From the NCBI GenBank assembly GCA_934177995.1, contig CAKPPW010000004.1:5323-69322 (forward strand): 64,000 nucleotides of DNA. Reading direction: 5' to 3'. Source of the DNA: an uncultured Bacilli bacterium. GTDB lineage: Bacteria > Bacillota_I > Bacilli_A > RF39 > UBA660. The translations under genes and the position numbers were made by a program. Of this stretch, positions 1-7,448 are shown piece after piece (the stretch's first letter is position 1; each line of letters opens with the position of its first letter). The notes under the pieces were generated by a model. The model searched no databases. It was not told where the DNA came from and saw only the letters and a list, made by a program, of their open reading frames with translations.

Positions 1-52
1 CTTTCTAAGATTTATGATATAGTTAGTATAGAAGTGTAAGAGGTGAATGATA

Positions 53-1222
53 GTGCAAGAGATAATTGATTTTTTAGCTAAGAAGGAAGTACTTATACTG
101 TTTATTATTTTATTAGCAGCTATTTTACTATATATAATTCTATGGGTTATATCTTTCATAAAGAAGAAAGATGAGCAAAAAAAGTTAAAAACAAACACTC
201 AAGAATTGACAAAATTAGCAGAAAAAGTAAAGCTTTTAGAAAAAGAACAGCAAGAAGCAGCTTTACCACCGGTCTTTAGAATTGAACAAGAAAAGGTAAG
301 AGAAGAGATTAAGCCTTTAGTAATGGAAGAAAAGAAAGAACCACCTAAAGTAGTAGTTAAAGAGACCTTTACATCTCCGGTTGCTATAGAGCCTGTTGTA
401 GCAGAAGTTGTTATGCCTAAGAAAGAAGAAAACGTTATTACTAAAGAAATTAAATTAAATGATAATTCTGTTTCTGAAGTTGAAATACTAGATGCTAATC
501 CTTTAGAAATTACTTATAAGAATGAAGTATATACTAAAGAAGAAGCTAAAGAAGAGTTAAAGAGGCTTGAAAGACAATTAATTGAACAAGATAAGAAAGA
601 AGAAAAGCCTATCTTTGAACCAATTGAGGTTAAACCATTTAAAGAGGTAACTAATGATGAAGTTATTCCTGTATTAGATGAAATGCTTGATACTAAAGAA
701 GAGGAGGTTAAACAAGAGAATATCAGTTTAACTAATTTTGAAGAAGATCAAGAGCAAAATGCTATTATCAGTTTAGATGAGTTATTAAAAAGAGGTAACA
801 CTATTACTCAAGATGAGATAATAAAACATGAAGATGATGGGGATGAGCCTATTACTTTACAAGAGTTAGAAGCTAAATGGAAAAAAGATAAAGAAGTAAT
901 AGCACTTAAAAATGATGATGAAGATATAGAGGTATTAGAAACTAAGAAAGAGGAAGTACCATTTAGTTATGAGGATATTAAAGTAGAAGCTCCTAAGGTA
1001 AAAATACCAACTATGGATGAGTTGTTCTCTAAATCTAAAACACCTTATAAGCCAACCCCAGTTATTAGTCCTATCTTTGGAATAGAAGAAGATAAAATAT
1101 CTAGTGATAATTCTCTTAAACTAGAAAATACGGCAAACTATGATAAACTTGATGCTGAAATTAGAAAGACTAATGAGTTCTTATCAAAACTTAAAGAGTT
1201 ACAAAAAAAGTTAGATAATTAG
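53..1222 (+). CDS. Membrane-anchored acidic Glu/Lys-rich protein, unknown function
   Basis: I do not recognise this protein. One strongly hydrophobic segment lies at about residues 10-35 and is followed by a Lys-rich stop-transfer stretch. The rest is a long cytoplasmic tail of alternating Glu/Lys/Asp, probably disordered or coiled coil, with no catalytic motif visible. Start choice: an ATG at 47 sits directly against the AGAGGTGA ribosome binding site, so the GTG at 53, seven bases downstream of AGGTG, is the better start. A hairpin terminator follows directly, which separates the gene from dnaB. The architecture resembles membrane-tethered scaffold proteins, but that is only an analogy. Confidence 0.75.
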   Translation: MQEIIDFLAKKEVLILFIILLAAILLYIILWVISFIKKKDEQKKLKTNTQELTKLAEKVKLLEKEQQEAALPPVFRIEQEKVREEIKPLVMEEKKEPPKVVVKETFTSPVAIEPVVAEVVMPKKEENVITKEIKLNDNSVSEVEILDANPLEITYKNEVYTKEEAKEELKRLERQLIEQDKKEEKPIFEPIEVKPFKEVTNDEVIPVLDEMLDTKEEEVKQENISLTNFEEDQEQNAIISLDELLKRGNTITQDEIIKHEDDGDEPITLQELEAKWKKDKEVIALKNDDEDIEVLETKKEEVPFSYEDIKVEAPKVKIPTMDELFSKSKTPYKPTPVISPIFGIEEDKISSDNSLKLENTANYDKLDAEIRKTNEFLSKLKELQKKLDN

Positions 1223-1251
1223 GATGTTCTTCTTGAAGAAGACATCTTTTT
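1223..1251 (+). terminator. Intrinsic terminator after the acidic membrane protein gene
   Basis: A nine-pair stem with one bulged T (GATGT plus CTTC against GAAG plus ACATC) is followed by TTTTT. It starts right after the TAG stop codon. Confidence 0.75.
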
Positions 1252-1281
1252 AGTTTATAATTTTTAAAGGGAGGTCTTATC

Positions 1282-2589
1282 ATGAAGAATTTAACTATCT
1301 TGCCAGCTGATCAGTATATTGTTATTAATAAAACAGTTCTTCATAGTGAAGACCGTAGACTTTTAACAATGCTTTATCAACCAATTATTGGTTATACTGC
1401 CGTTAGTTTATATTTTGCCTTAGTAGATGATCTTGATTCCTTAAATCAGATGAGTGAAGACTTAAATCATCATCATTTGATGGCTACTATGCAGTTAAAA
1501 CTTGAAGATATTATGATTGCTAGAGAAAAGCTAGAAGCGGTTGGTCTTATTAAGACTTATGTTAAAACAGGAGATGTTAATCATTATGTTTACCTTTTGT
1601 TTTCTCCTATATCGGCTAGTGAGTTTTTTCATCACCCCATACTAAATATTGTTTTGTATAATAATATAGGTAAAAGAGAATATGCTAAAAGACAAGAAAT
1701 ATTTCAAGTGCCAAAGATTAGTCTTAAAGACTATGAAGATGTTAGTTCTTCTTTTGATGAGGTGTTTGAAAGTAGTAATTTAAAACCATTTGAGGTTTTG
1801 GATATTATTGGAGAGAAGAAAGAAGCTAAGATTACATCTAAAAGAGTCATTGATTTTAATCTGTTAATAAGTTCTATTCCAGGATCAATTGTATCTAGTA
1901 GATGTTTTACAGAAGATGTAAAAGAGTTAATTAATTCACTAGCCTTAGTTTATAACTTTGATACTACTAATATGGCAGGACTAGTACAGTCATCTATTAA
2001 TGAAAAGGGACTGGTTGATAGAACTTTACTTAGAAAGAGTTGTAGAAACTACTATCAGTTTGATCATGCTGGTAGTCTTCCGACATTAATCTATCAAAGA
2101 CAACCAGAGTTTTTAAAGAAACCAGAAGGAGATAATTCTAAATGGGCTAAGATGGCTTATACCTTTGAAAATACTTCTCCTTATGACTATTTAAAGAGTA
2201 AACAAAAAGGAGCAGAACCTACTAAGCGTGATTTAAAACTTATTGAAGACTTGATGATAGAACAGAAACTATCATCAGGAGTAGTTAATGTTTTAATATC
2301 ATATGCTTTAAAACTTAATAATCAAAAACTAAATAGAAGCTATTTAGAAACTATAGCTGGTCAGTGGAAAAGACTTAATATTGAAACAGTTGAAGAAGCG
2401 ATGCGTCTTACTGAAAAAGAATATAAGAAGATGAAGAAGATAGCTATTTCTACTAATACTAATAAGAATAGTAAAGTGGCTAGTAAACAAAAAGAAATAC
2501 TTCCTGATTGGTTTAATGAGGATTTAAAAACTAATTCAATGGATAGTAAGGAAAAAGAAGAGATGGATACATTGTTATCATCATTTTAG
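1282..2589 (+). CDS. dnaB: Replication initiation and membrane attachment protein DnaB
   Basis: This is the Firmicute DnaB helicase-loading cofactor, not the replicative helicase. It acts with DnaD and DnaI to load the helicase at oriC and at restart sites. The N-terminal part (about residues 1-110, with the YQPIIGYTAVSLYF stretch) matches the DnaB/DnaD N-terminal winged-helix domain. The C-terminal part (about 310-375, GVVNVLISYALKLNN to W at about 368) matches the DnaB_2/DnaD C-terminal helical module. A Lys-rich tail follows. Length 435 is normal. AGGGAGG lies ahead of the ATG. In most Bacilli dnaI follows dnaB directly. Here the next gene is a thymidine kinase, so dnaI must be elsewhere or absent. 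Confidence 0.88.
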   Translation: MKNLTILPADQYIVINKTVLHSEDRRLLTMLYQPIIGYTAVSLYFALVDDLDSLNQMSEDLNHHHLMATMQLKLEDIMIAREKLEAVGLIKTYVKTGDVNHYVYLLFSPISASEFFHHPILNIVLYNNIGKREYAKRQEIFQVPKISLKDYEDVSSSFDEVFESSNLKPFEVLDIIGEKKEAKITSKRVIDFNLLISSIPGSIVSSRCFTEDVKELINSLALVYNFDTTNMAGLVQSSINEKGLVDRTLLRKSCRNYYQFDHAGSLPTLIYQRQPEFLKKPEGDNSKWAKMAYTFENTSPYDYLKSKQKGAEPTKRDLKLIEDLMIEQKLSSGVVNVLISYALKLNNQKLNRSYLETIAGQWKRLNIETVEEAMRLTEKEYKKMKKIAISTNTNKNSKVASKQKEILPDWFNEDLKTNSMDSKEKEEMDTLLSSF

Positions 2590-2604
2590 AAAGAAGGATT
2601 GAAA

Positions 2605-3228
2605 ATGCAAGAGGATTTATCATTTTATTACAGTGCTATGAAAGGTGGCAAAACAACTAGAATCTTTCAAAAAATTCATGATTTGGAAGAGAATGGGCAA
2701 ACAGTATTATTAATTAAACCTAAGGTTGATACTAAGGGTGATGATTATATTATTAATAGAAAAGGTGAGGCTAAAAAAGTTAATATACTGCTTGGTAAAG
2801 ACGATAGAATATTAACAACTGATAATATAGAAAGTATATTATTTTGCAATCATATAATTGTCGATGAAGTACAGTTTTTAACTGAAAAACAAATAGAAGA
2901 GTTATGGATGATTAATAAGAAGGCAAATATTAAAGTTTCTTGTTATGGACTAAGAACTAACTTTAAGGGTGAATTATTTGCAGGAAGTGCTAGACTAATG
3001 GCTCTTGCTGATAATGTTGTAGAGCTTGAGACTAACTCTTTATGTCTTTGTGGCGAAAAAGCTAAGTTTAATGCTAGAAAAATAGATGGAGAATTTACCT
3101 TTAATGGAGAAGAAATTGAAATAGATGGGGCTAATAAAAAGATAGAATATGTTCCTTTATGTGGAGCCTGTTATTACAAAAAGGTTTATACTAAAAAGAA
3201 AAAAGTAAAAGAGGGGATTGATGAATAA
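2605..3228 (+). CDS. tdk: Thymidine kinase
   Basis: Cytosolic type II thymidine kinase that phosphorylates thymidine to dTMP in the salvage pathway. The N-terminal P-loop reads SAMKGGKT (family form SGPMFSGKT). The Walker B region is IIVDEVQFL (about residues 90-98), and CYGLRTNFKGELF matches the region leading to the thymidine-binding lasso. Two Cys pairs, CLCG and CGAC, form the structural zinc site. An earlier in-frame TTG at 2599 is too close to the AAGAAGGA ribosome binding site, so the ATG at 2605 is preferred. The TAA stop shares a base with the ATG of the next gene, which suggests translational coupling. The P-loop lacks the usual Phe, but the rest of the family signature is intact. 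Confidence 0.9.
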   Translation: MQEDLSFYYSAMKGGKTTRIFQKIHDLEENGQTVLLIKPKVDTKGDDYIINRKGEAKKVNILLGKDDRILTTDNIESILFCNHIIVDEVQFLTEKQIEELWMINKKANIKVSCYGLRTNFKGELFAGSARLMALADNVVELETNSLCLCGEKAKFNARKIDGEFTFNGEEIEIDGANKKIEYVPLCGACYYKKVYTKKKKVKEGIDE

Positions 3229-4136
3229 TGAAATTAAGAGGTGGTAATTTGAAAGAAGTAGAAGTAGAATATAAGTTGCTATCAGAATACCATTTTTTTG
3301 GTGATGAAAGACGACAAAATATTGTTAAAAAACTTGAAAAGTTATATTTAGAGCTTCAAGAAAAGAGTAAAAAAATAGATGTGAAACCTTTTCCACAAAA
3401 TGATGGAAAGGTAGAAATACTTCCTGGTATGATTAGGCACAAATGCTCTAATTCTTTAGAATCGTTGAAAGGAATATCTCAGTATGGAATTCTAGCTAGT
3501 GAATGGTTTGGAAAAATAGAGAGCGAAAAAGAAGGCGTTTTTTGTACTTTTGTTAGTAGAATACATCAAGAAGATGGTTTGGATGATTTAAAAAAACAAA
3601 GTATTGCTAAACAATTAAATCTTATAGATTTGAAATTCGAAAACGGAAAAGTTCTATTATTCTTTGATAGTACAAATCCTATTTTTAAACAATTATTGCA
3701 TTTAGACTATTTTGAATATGAAAAAGTTAAGCAGCAAAGTCCTGAGAAAATTACAGAAATGTATTCAGAAGAAGAGATAGAATTATTTGATCAAGTAATT
3801 GAGCCCTTTTCTCCTTATGGCAAAGTTTTTCATGTAGAAGGTATGTTACCACAGTGTGATTGGTCTGCAATTCCGGGAGGAATTCCTTCAAGTTTAGTAA
3901 ATGGGATTTGTACCAAAAGCGAGAATTATGATAGTGAATATATAGAGTCGGTTGCAAATTTGTTTCCAAATGCTACTATCTTCAATGGAAGTTTAGAAAT
4001 ATTGCATCTTCCTAAACGAAAAGATAATACTCAGGAATTAATAAGAGAAACATTACAAGAAAAAGATGCAGTGTTATTAGATGATATGAAACAAACTAAT
4101 GAAGAAAAAGAAACTATTAGTTTAAGAAGAAGATAA
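3228..4136 (+). CDS. Conserved-looking cytosolic protein of unknown function
   Basis: I do not recognise this 302-residue soluble protein. It has no signal peptide or membrane segment. An N-terminal helical part is followed by a mixed core containing KGISQYGILASEW and a later AIPGGIPSSLVNGI segment, and the tail is charged. The order of a His/Ser-Leu segment and then a GI-L-S-W turn faintly recalls the N-terminal strands of ADP-ribosyltransferase-like folds, but no catalytic triad can be defined and I do not claim that function. It begins on the last base of the tdk stop codon. A TTG at 3249 with its own AGAGGTGG is an alternative start. Confidence 0.7.
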   Translation: MKLRGGNLKEVEVEYKLLSEYHFFGDERRQNIVKKLEKLYLELQEKSKKIDVKPFPQNDGKVEILPGMIRHKCSNSLESLKGISQYGILASEWFGKIESEKEGVFCTFVSRIHQEDGLDDLKKQSIAKQLNLIDLKFENGKVLLFFDSTNPIFKQLLHLDYFEYEKVKQQSPEKITEMYSEEEIELFDQVIEPFSPYGKVFHVEGMLPQCDWSAIPGGIPSSLVNGICTKSENYDSEYIESVANLFPNATIFNGSLEILHLPKRKDNTQELIRETLQEKDAVLLDDMKQTNEEKETISLRRR

Positions 4137-4191
4137 TAGGTAAATTAGAAACTATTCTATATGCTTTTTGTGATTTTAAATAAATAAAAAG

Positions 4192-4222
4192 TTGTCACAT
4201 TTTAGTCAAATTGTGCTAAAAT
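4192..4222 (+). promoter_or_regulatory. Probable promoter of tRNA-Arg(CCU)
   Basis: TTGTCA at 4192-4197 and TAAAAT at 4217-4222, with a 19-base spacer, lie nine bases before the tRNA. The spacer is slightly long. TTGTCA also heads the tRNA-Met promoter at 23.0 kb. Confidence 0.5.
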
Positions 4223-4230
4223 GTAGTTAT

Positions 4231-4307
4231 GTCCTCGTAGCTCAGTAGGATAGAGCGATTGCCTCCTAAGCAATAGGTCGTTGGTTCGATTCCAATCGGG
4301 GACACCA
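4231..4307 (+). tRNA. tRNA-Arg (anticodon CCU)
   Basis: A full 77-base cloverleaf with encoded CCA. The acceptor GTCCTCG pairs with CGGGGAC (one G-T), the anticodon stem ATTGC/GCAAT is perfect, the anticodon loop CTCCTAA gives CCU, and the T arm GTTGG-TTCGATT-CCAAT is perfect. It reads AGG, a minor Arg codon in AT-rich genomes. A 20-base palindrome at 4317-4336 follows but has no long T run, so its role as terminator is uncertain. Confidence 0.97.
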
Positions 4308-4369
4308 TGTTAATAGAAACTAGAAATTTCTAGTTTAGTAATAAATTATTATTGTAAAAGGTGAAAATA

Positions 4370-4696
4370 GTGAAATCAGAAAATACAATAAAGGATAATG
4401 TTAATGAAACCTTACTAAATACAATTGGTATGTCTTATGATGAATATGAACAGCTTGACTTTGATGAACAACAGAAGATAATGGCTGGATATCACAAGAA
4501 ACATCCGAACAAAAGTAAAACTACTACTGTTATGATTGGTGGTGGTGATTCTTCTTTGTTTATCAGAGTCAATAAAGGAAATAAAATCTTAACAACAAAT
4601 GGTTGTTATATAGCTGGGGAAACGTTGGAAGAAAATAAAGAAAGATGGGAAAATTCGATTAAAAGAATAAATAAAAAAATTTATAGAAAAAAATAA
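4370..4696 (+). CDS. Small protein of unknown function
   Basis: About 108 residues, soluble, basic at the C-terminus. A segment SYDEYEQLDFDEQQKIM (about residues 22-38) looks like a short helical pair. It is followed by HKKHP and a TTTVMIGGGDSSLFIRV strand-rich stretch. No family is recognised. AAAGGTG at 4357-4363 fits the GTG at 4370 better than the GTG at 4361 that overlaps the ribosome binding site. The gene stands alone between the tRNA and a decayed gene region. It may belong with the two unknown genes after it, since all three look lineage specific. Confidence 0.6.
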   Translation: MKSENTIKDNVNETLLNTIGMSYDEYEQLDFDEQQKIMAGYHKKHPNKSKTTTVMIGGGDSSLFIRVNKGNKILTTNGCYIAGETLEENKERWENSIKRINKKIYRKK

Positions 4697-4740
4697 GTTT
4701 CTTTATATAAAAATTTTAGGTAATTATCATATAGTAAATG

Positions 4741-4860
4741 AATTGAGAGTGTTAAAAGACGCTGCAGATGTTGATATCAATATTTAATGTTATGCAAGTG
4801 TTTCAAAGAGCTATACAATATAATAATTTTAGAGTAATGAATGTTAAAGTTTGAAAAACA
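4741..4860 (+). pseudogene. Decayed partial copy of the following unknown gene
   Basis: The stretch around 4755-4835 matches the coding sequence at about 5105-5265 of the next gene. It has the same phrases, for example ATATTTAATGT, then a form of ATGMAAGT, then ACAATATAATAAT with TAGA following, but with substitutions, missing parts and no open frame. It is read as the remnant of a tandem duplicate. About 320 bases here contain no intact gene. The only other element is the hairpin at 4935-4973. Confidence 0.6.
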
Positions 4861-4934
4861 AAAAATGGTACAATCTAATCAAGAAGACAAAGAACCATAA
4901 GAAAAGTCAAATTAATGAAATGGCAAAGAGGTTG

Positions 4935-4973
4935 CATAATGTCGAATGAGTAAATGTTTCATTTGACATTATG
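4935..4973 (+). promoter_or_regulatory. Long hairpin upstream of an unknown gene
   Basis: CATAATGTCGAATGA and TCATTTGACATTATG are inverted repeats of 15 bases with one G-T pair and a nine-base loop. No T run follows, so it is not a classical terminator. It ends 47 bases before the next start codon. It could be an operator, an mRNA-stability element or a degenerate terminator. Confidence 0.5.
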
Positions 4974-5020
4974 GGATGAATGTGCTAGATTAACAACTAA
5001 CTAAAAGAGGAGGATTTATT

Positions 5021-5818
5021 ATGGTGTTTTTAGTTATATGGTTGGAAATGGTTATTGCAAGTTTTGGTATGGAAATGGCAAGTGAATTGAAGTTGTTCAA
5101 AGATGTAGCAGATGCCGGATATAAAATTGATACAAAAAGATTAGCAGAATTACAAGAACAATTATATCCTGATGTAACAAATGCAATACTTTTATCAATG
5201 CTGATACCAATATTTAATGTGATGAAAGTATTTGAGAGAATGATGCAATATAATAATGCTAGACCAATAATACTATCTCAATTAAATGTACTTGATGCCT
5301 TAGAGGAAATGTCCGAAGTTGAAAAAATGGAATATTTAAAAAATCCGACAGGACTAAATGCTTTAATTGTACCATTAAAATTAGAAAAAAGATTGGAAAA
5401 AGCTACATCAATAAAAATAAATGATGACAATGAACATGGTGAAATTTATTATGAAAAAGGCAAATCGTTAGATGATATTACTATTTTAAAAGTTAGCGGT
5501 TCGGTATCTAGATTGACAGCTGAAGAACAAAAGAAAAAAATTATTGAAGCTCAAAGAAATGCCTCTCAAGAAGAAATAAAAAAATATAGTGATGCAGAAA
5601 CATTTACTGATAGTAATTCAAATATAGATTCAAGTGATAGTAAGAAATATAAAAAAGATGAAAAAACTATTTCCCTAACTCCACAAGAATCAAGCGTTAG
5701 TGAGCAAAAACAAACGTTAGAAAACTTAAAAAAGAAAATATTAGAAGAACAAGAGACGGTACAATCAGCTAAAACAGATAAGGGACCAACATTATCAAAA
5801 ACTAAAAGAAGAAAGTAG
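5021..5818 (+). CDS. Unknown protein with N-terminal hydrophobic segments and charged tail
   Basis: I do not recognise this 265-residue protein. Residues 1-17 are hydrophobic (MVFLVIWLEMVIASF), and a second hydrophobic stretch lies at about 51-68 (LLSMLIPIFNVMKVF). The C-terminal half, from about residue 165, is Ser/Lys/Glu rich and probably disordered or coiled coil. A strong AGGAGG lies ahead of the ATG. A decayed copy of its first third lies just upstream, which shows that the gene has duplicated locally. It may be a small membrane-associated protein. No enzyme motif is visible. Confidence 0.65.
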   Translation: MVFLVIWLEMVIASFGMEMASELKLFKDVADAGYKIDTKRLAELQEQLYPDVTNAILLSMLIPIFNVMKVFERMMQYNNARPIILSQLNVLDALEEMSEVEKMEYLKNPTGLNALIVPLKLEKRLEKATSIKINDDNEHGEIYYEKGKSLDDITILKVSGSVSRLTAEEQKKKIIEAQRNASQEEIKKYSDAETFTDSNSNIDSSDSKKYKKDEKTISLTPQESSVSEQKQTLENLKKKILEEQETVQSAKTDKGPTLSKTKRRK

Positions 5819-5909
5819 CTTAAATGATTTTGTCTTAACTCGAATCAAGGAAAGATTAAAATAATCTAATAAAATTAATTATCATACATATAATAATAAT
5901 GTGATTGAT

Positions 5910-6338
5910 ATGAAAAAAATAGATTATAAACAGTTAATTATTTCAATAGCTATTCCTCTAGTACTAGGTGGTGGGGTAGGCTTTCTTATTAAAGATGCAA
6001 CTAAAAACTATAACGGTTTTATTCCTGGTTATATTTTTCCGATAGTTTGGACTATTCTCTATATCTTAATGGGAGTGTCTAGCTACTTAGTAAGAGATGA
6101 TAAAAAATTACTTAAAACTTATTCCCTTAACTTAGTAATTAATTTCCTTTGGCCAATTATCTTCTTTTTATTAAAACTTAAATTATTAGCACTTATAGAC
6201 TTGACTATTTTGATATTTGTGGTTATATATATGATCAGAGAGTTCTATAAGAAAAACAAATTATCAGGTTACTTACTTGTACCATATTTGTTGTGGCTAT
6301 TTGTAGCTTTTATTCTAAACTTAGTAGAGCTGTTTTAA
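5910..6338 (+). CDS. tspO: TspO/MBR family membrane protein
   Basis: Five predicted transmembrane helices in about 142 residues, the usual size and topology of the TspO / peripheral benzodiazepine receptor family. These proteins bind porphyrins and sterol-like ligands. The first loop keeps the family pattern: GFIPGYIFPIVWTILYILMG corresponds to the conserved W.PP.W.FPIVWT.LY...G region, with a WP pair and a WLFVAFILN stretch later. The ATG at 5910 is preferred over GTG at 5901, because GTGAT there serves as ribosome binding site. Physiological role in Firmicutes is not settled. Confidence 0.85.
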   Translation: MKKIDYKQLIISIAIPLVLGGGVGFLIKDATKNYNGFIPGYIFPIVWTILYILMGVSSYLVRDDKKLLKTYSLNLVINFLWPIIFFLLKLKLLALIDLTILIFVVIYMIREFYKKNKLSGYLLVPYLLWLFVAFILNLVELF

Positions 6339-6361
6339 ACTTATCAGGGGAGTAAAAGAAG

Positions 6362-7392
6362 ATGAATTATTTAAAATTTAATCAAGAATTAGATGAATAT
6401 TTAGATAGTCATAAATATTCATTTTATCTTTATACATTAAAATCTAATATAGAATTTTTAAAAGAAGCAAAGAAAAGGCTTGATCCTTTTAAAATTATAG
6501 GTAGTAATAAACTATGTTTAGAATGTAATCAATTTGTTGATGGAATGGAAACTCTTGATTTGGTAAGTGAGTTTTTAACAGTATTGATAAACGTTATACT
6601 TATTACTTTGAAAGAAGTTTAAATGATGGAAGTTTTGGCTTTTGTGATTCTATTAATGACACTAAAGATTTTAGTAATAATGCCTATATCAGTAATAATA
6701 GAAATTTTTATAATGTTGCTTTTAATGGTACTATAACTGATGGGAAAACTCTTATTCATGAATTTTTTCACTATTTGAATTTAGATGCTTATTTAGCTTC
6801 TCCTGTTTTTTCTGAACTTATTTCCATTTATATGGAAAACAAATACTTAGATTTTATTTATGAAAAAGGTTATTCCAAAAACGATATTGCTGTCAGTAGA
6901 TTATTTAGATATCTTTCTTATAACTACTCTTGTAACAAATTATATAATGATAGCATTTTATTAAATATTAAAGATAAGATAGGTTATATAGATGAAGACA
7001 GTTATCAATTTATTATTGATTATAGAGAAAAACTTGATTTTCCCAATATGACTAAAGATGAATACTTATTTATTTTGCATACTTTAGTAAATGATATTAA
7101 TGGTTTTGATAAGAATAATCCTGGAAAAAATATAAGATTTAGACCGGACTTTACGTATAGATACTTTATTGGAACGGCATATAGTAGTTATTTATTAAAA
7201 GAAGAAGATAGCTTAGAAGATGTCTTATTATTAAATGATTCTTTAATCAATGATAAGAAATTACCTATATTTAAATGTGTTGAGTTGTTAGGAATTGATG
7301 AGGTTAATTTTGAACAAGTAATTAAAGCTACTAATGAGTACTATAAGCCATCAATTATTAGCTATAAATTGACAAATAAAAAGAAGATTTAA
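6362..7392 (+). pseudogene. Frameshifted HExxH zinc-metalloprotease-like protein
   Basis: The frame opening at the ATG at 6362 (after AGGGGAGT) stops at 6622. A second frame, open from about 6577, runs to 7392 and contains LIHEFFHYLN, with HEFFH encoded at 6757-6771, a zincin-type zinc site. Adding one T to the T5 run at 6572-6576 joins the two into one 343-residue product reading VSEFFNSIDKRYTYYF across the junction. The first half carries a CLEC motif, and the part after HEFFH is helical. It is a soluble protein with no signal peptide. It is either a recent pseudogene or an assembly error. The gene family is unknown to me beyond the zinc motif. Confidence 0.75.
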
Positions 7393-7448
7393 AATTGACT
7401 AAGAAATATCATTTTGTTATAATAAGTCGTGCTTAAGGGGGATAATAT

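Noticed and set aside
3751..3969. Minus-strand open frame of 72 codons inside an unknown plus-strand gene
   Set aside because: No ribosome binding site, Leu/His-rich shadow; the plus-strand frame spans 302 codons and is coupled to tdk.
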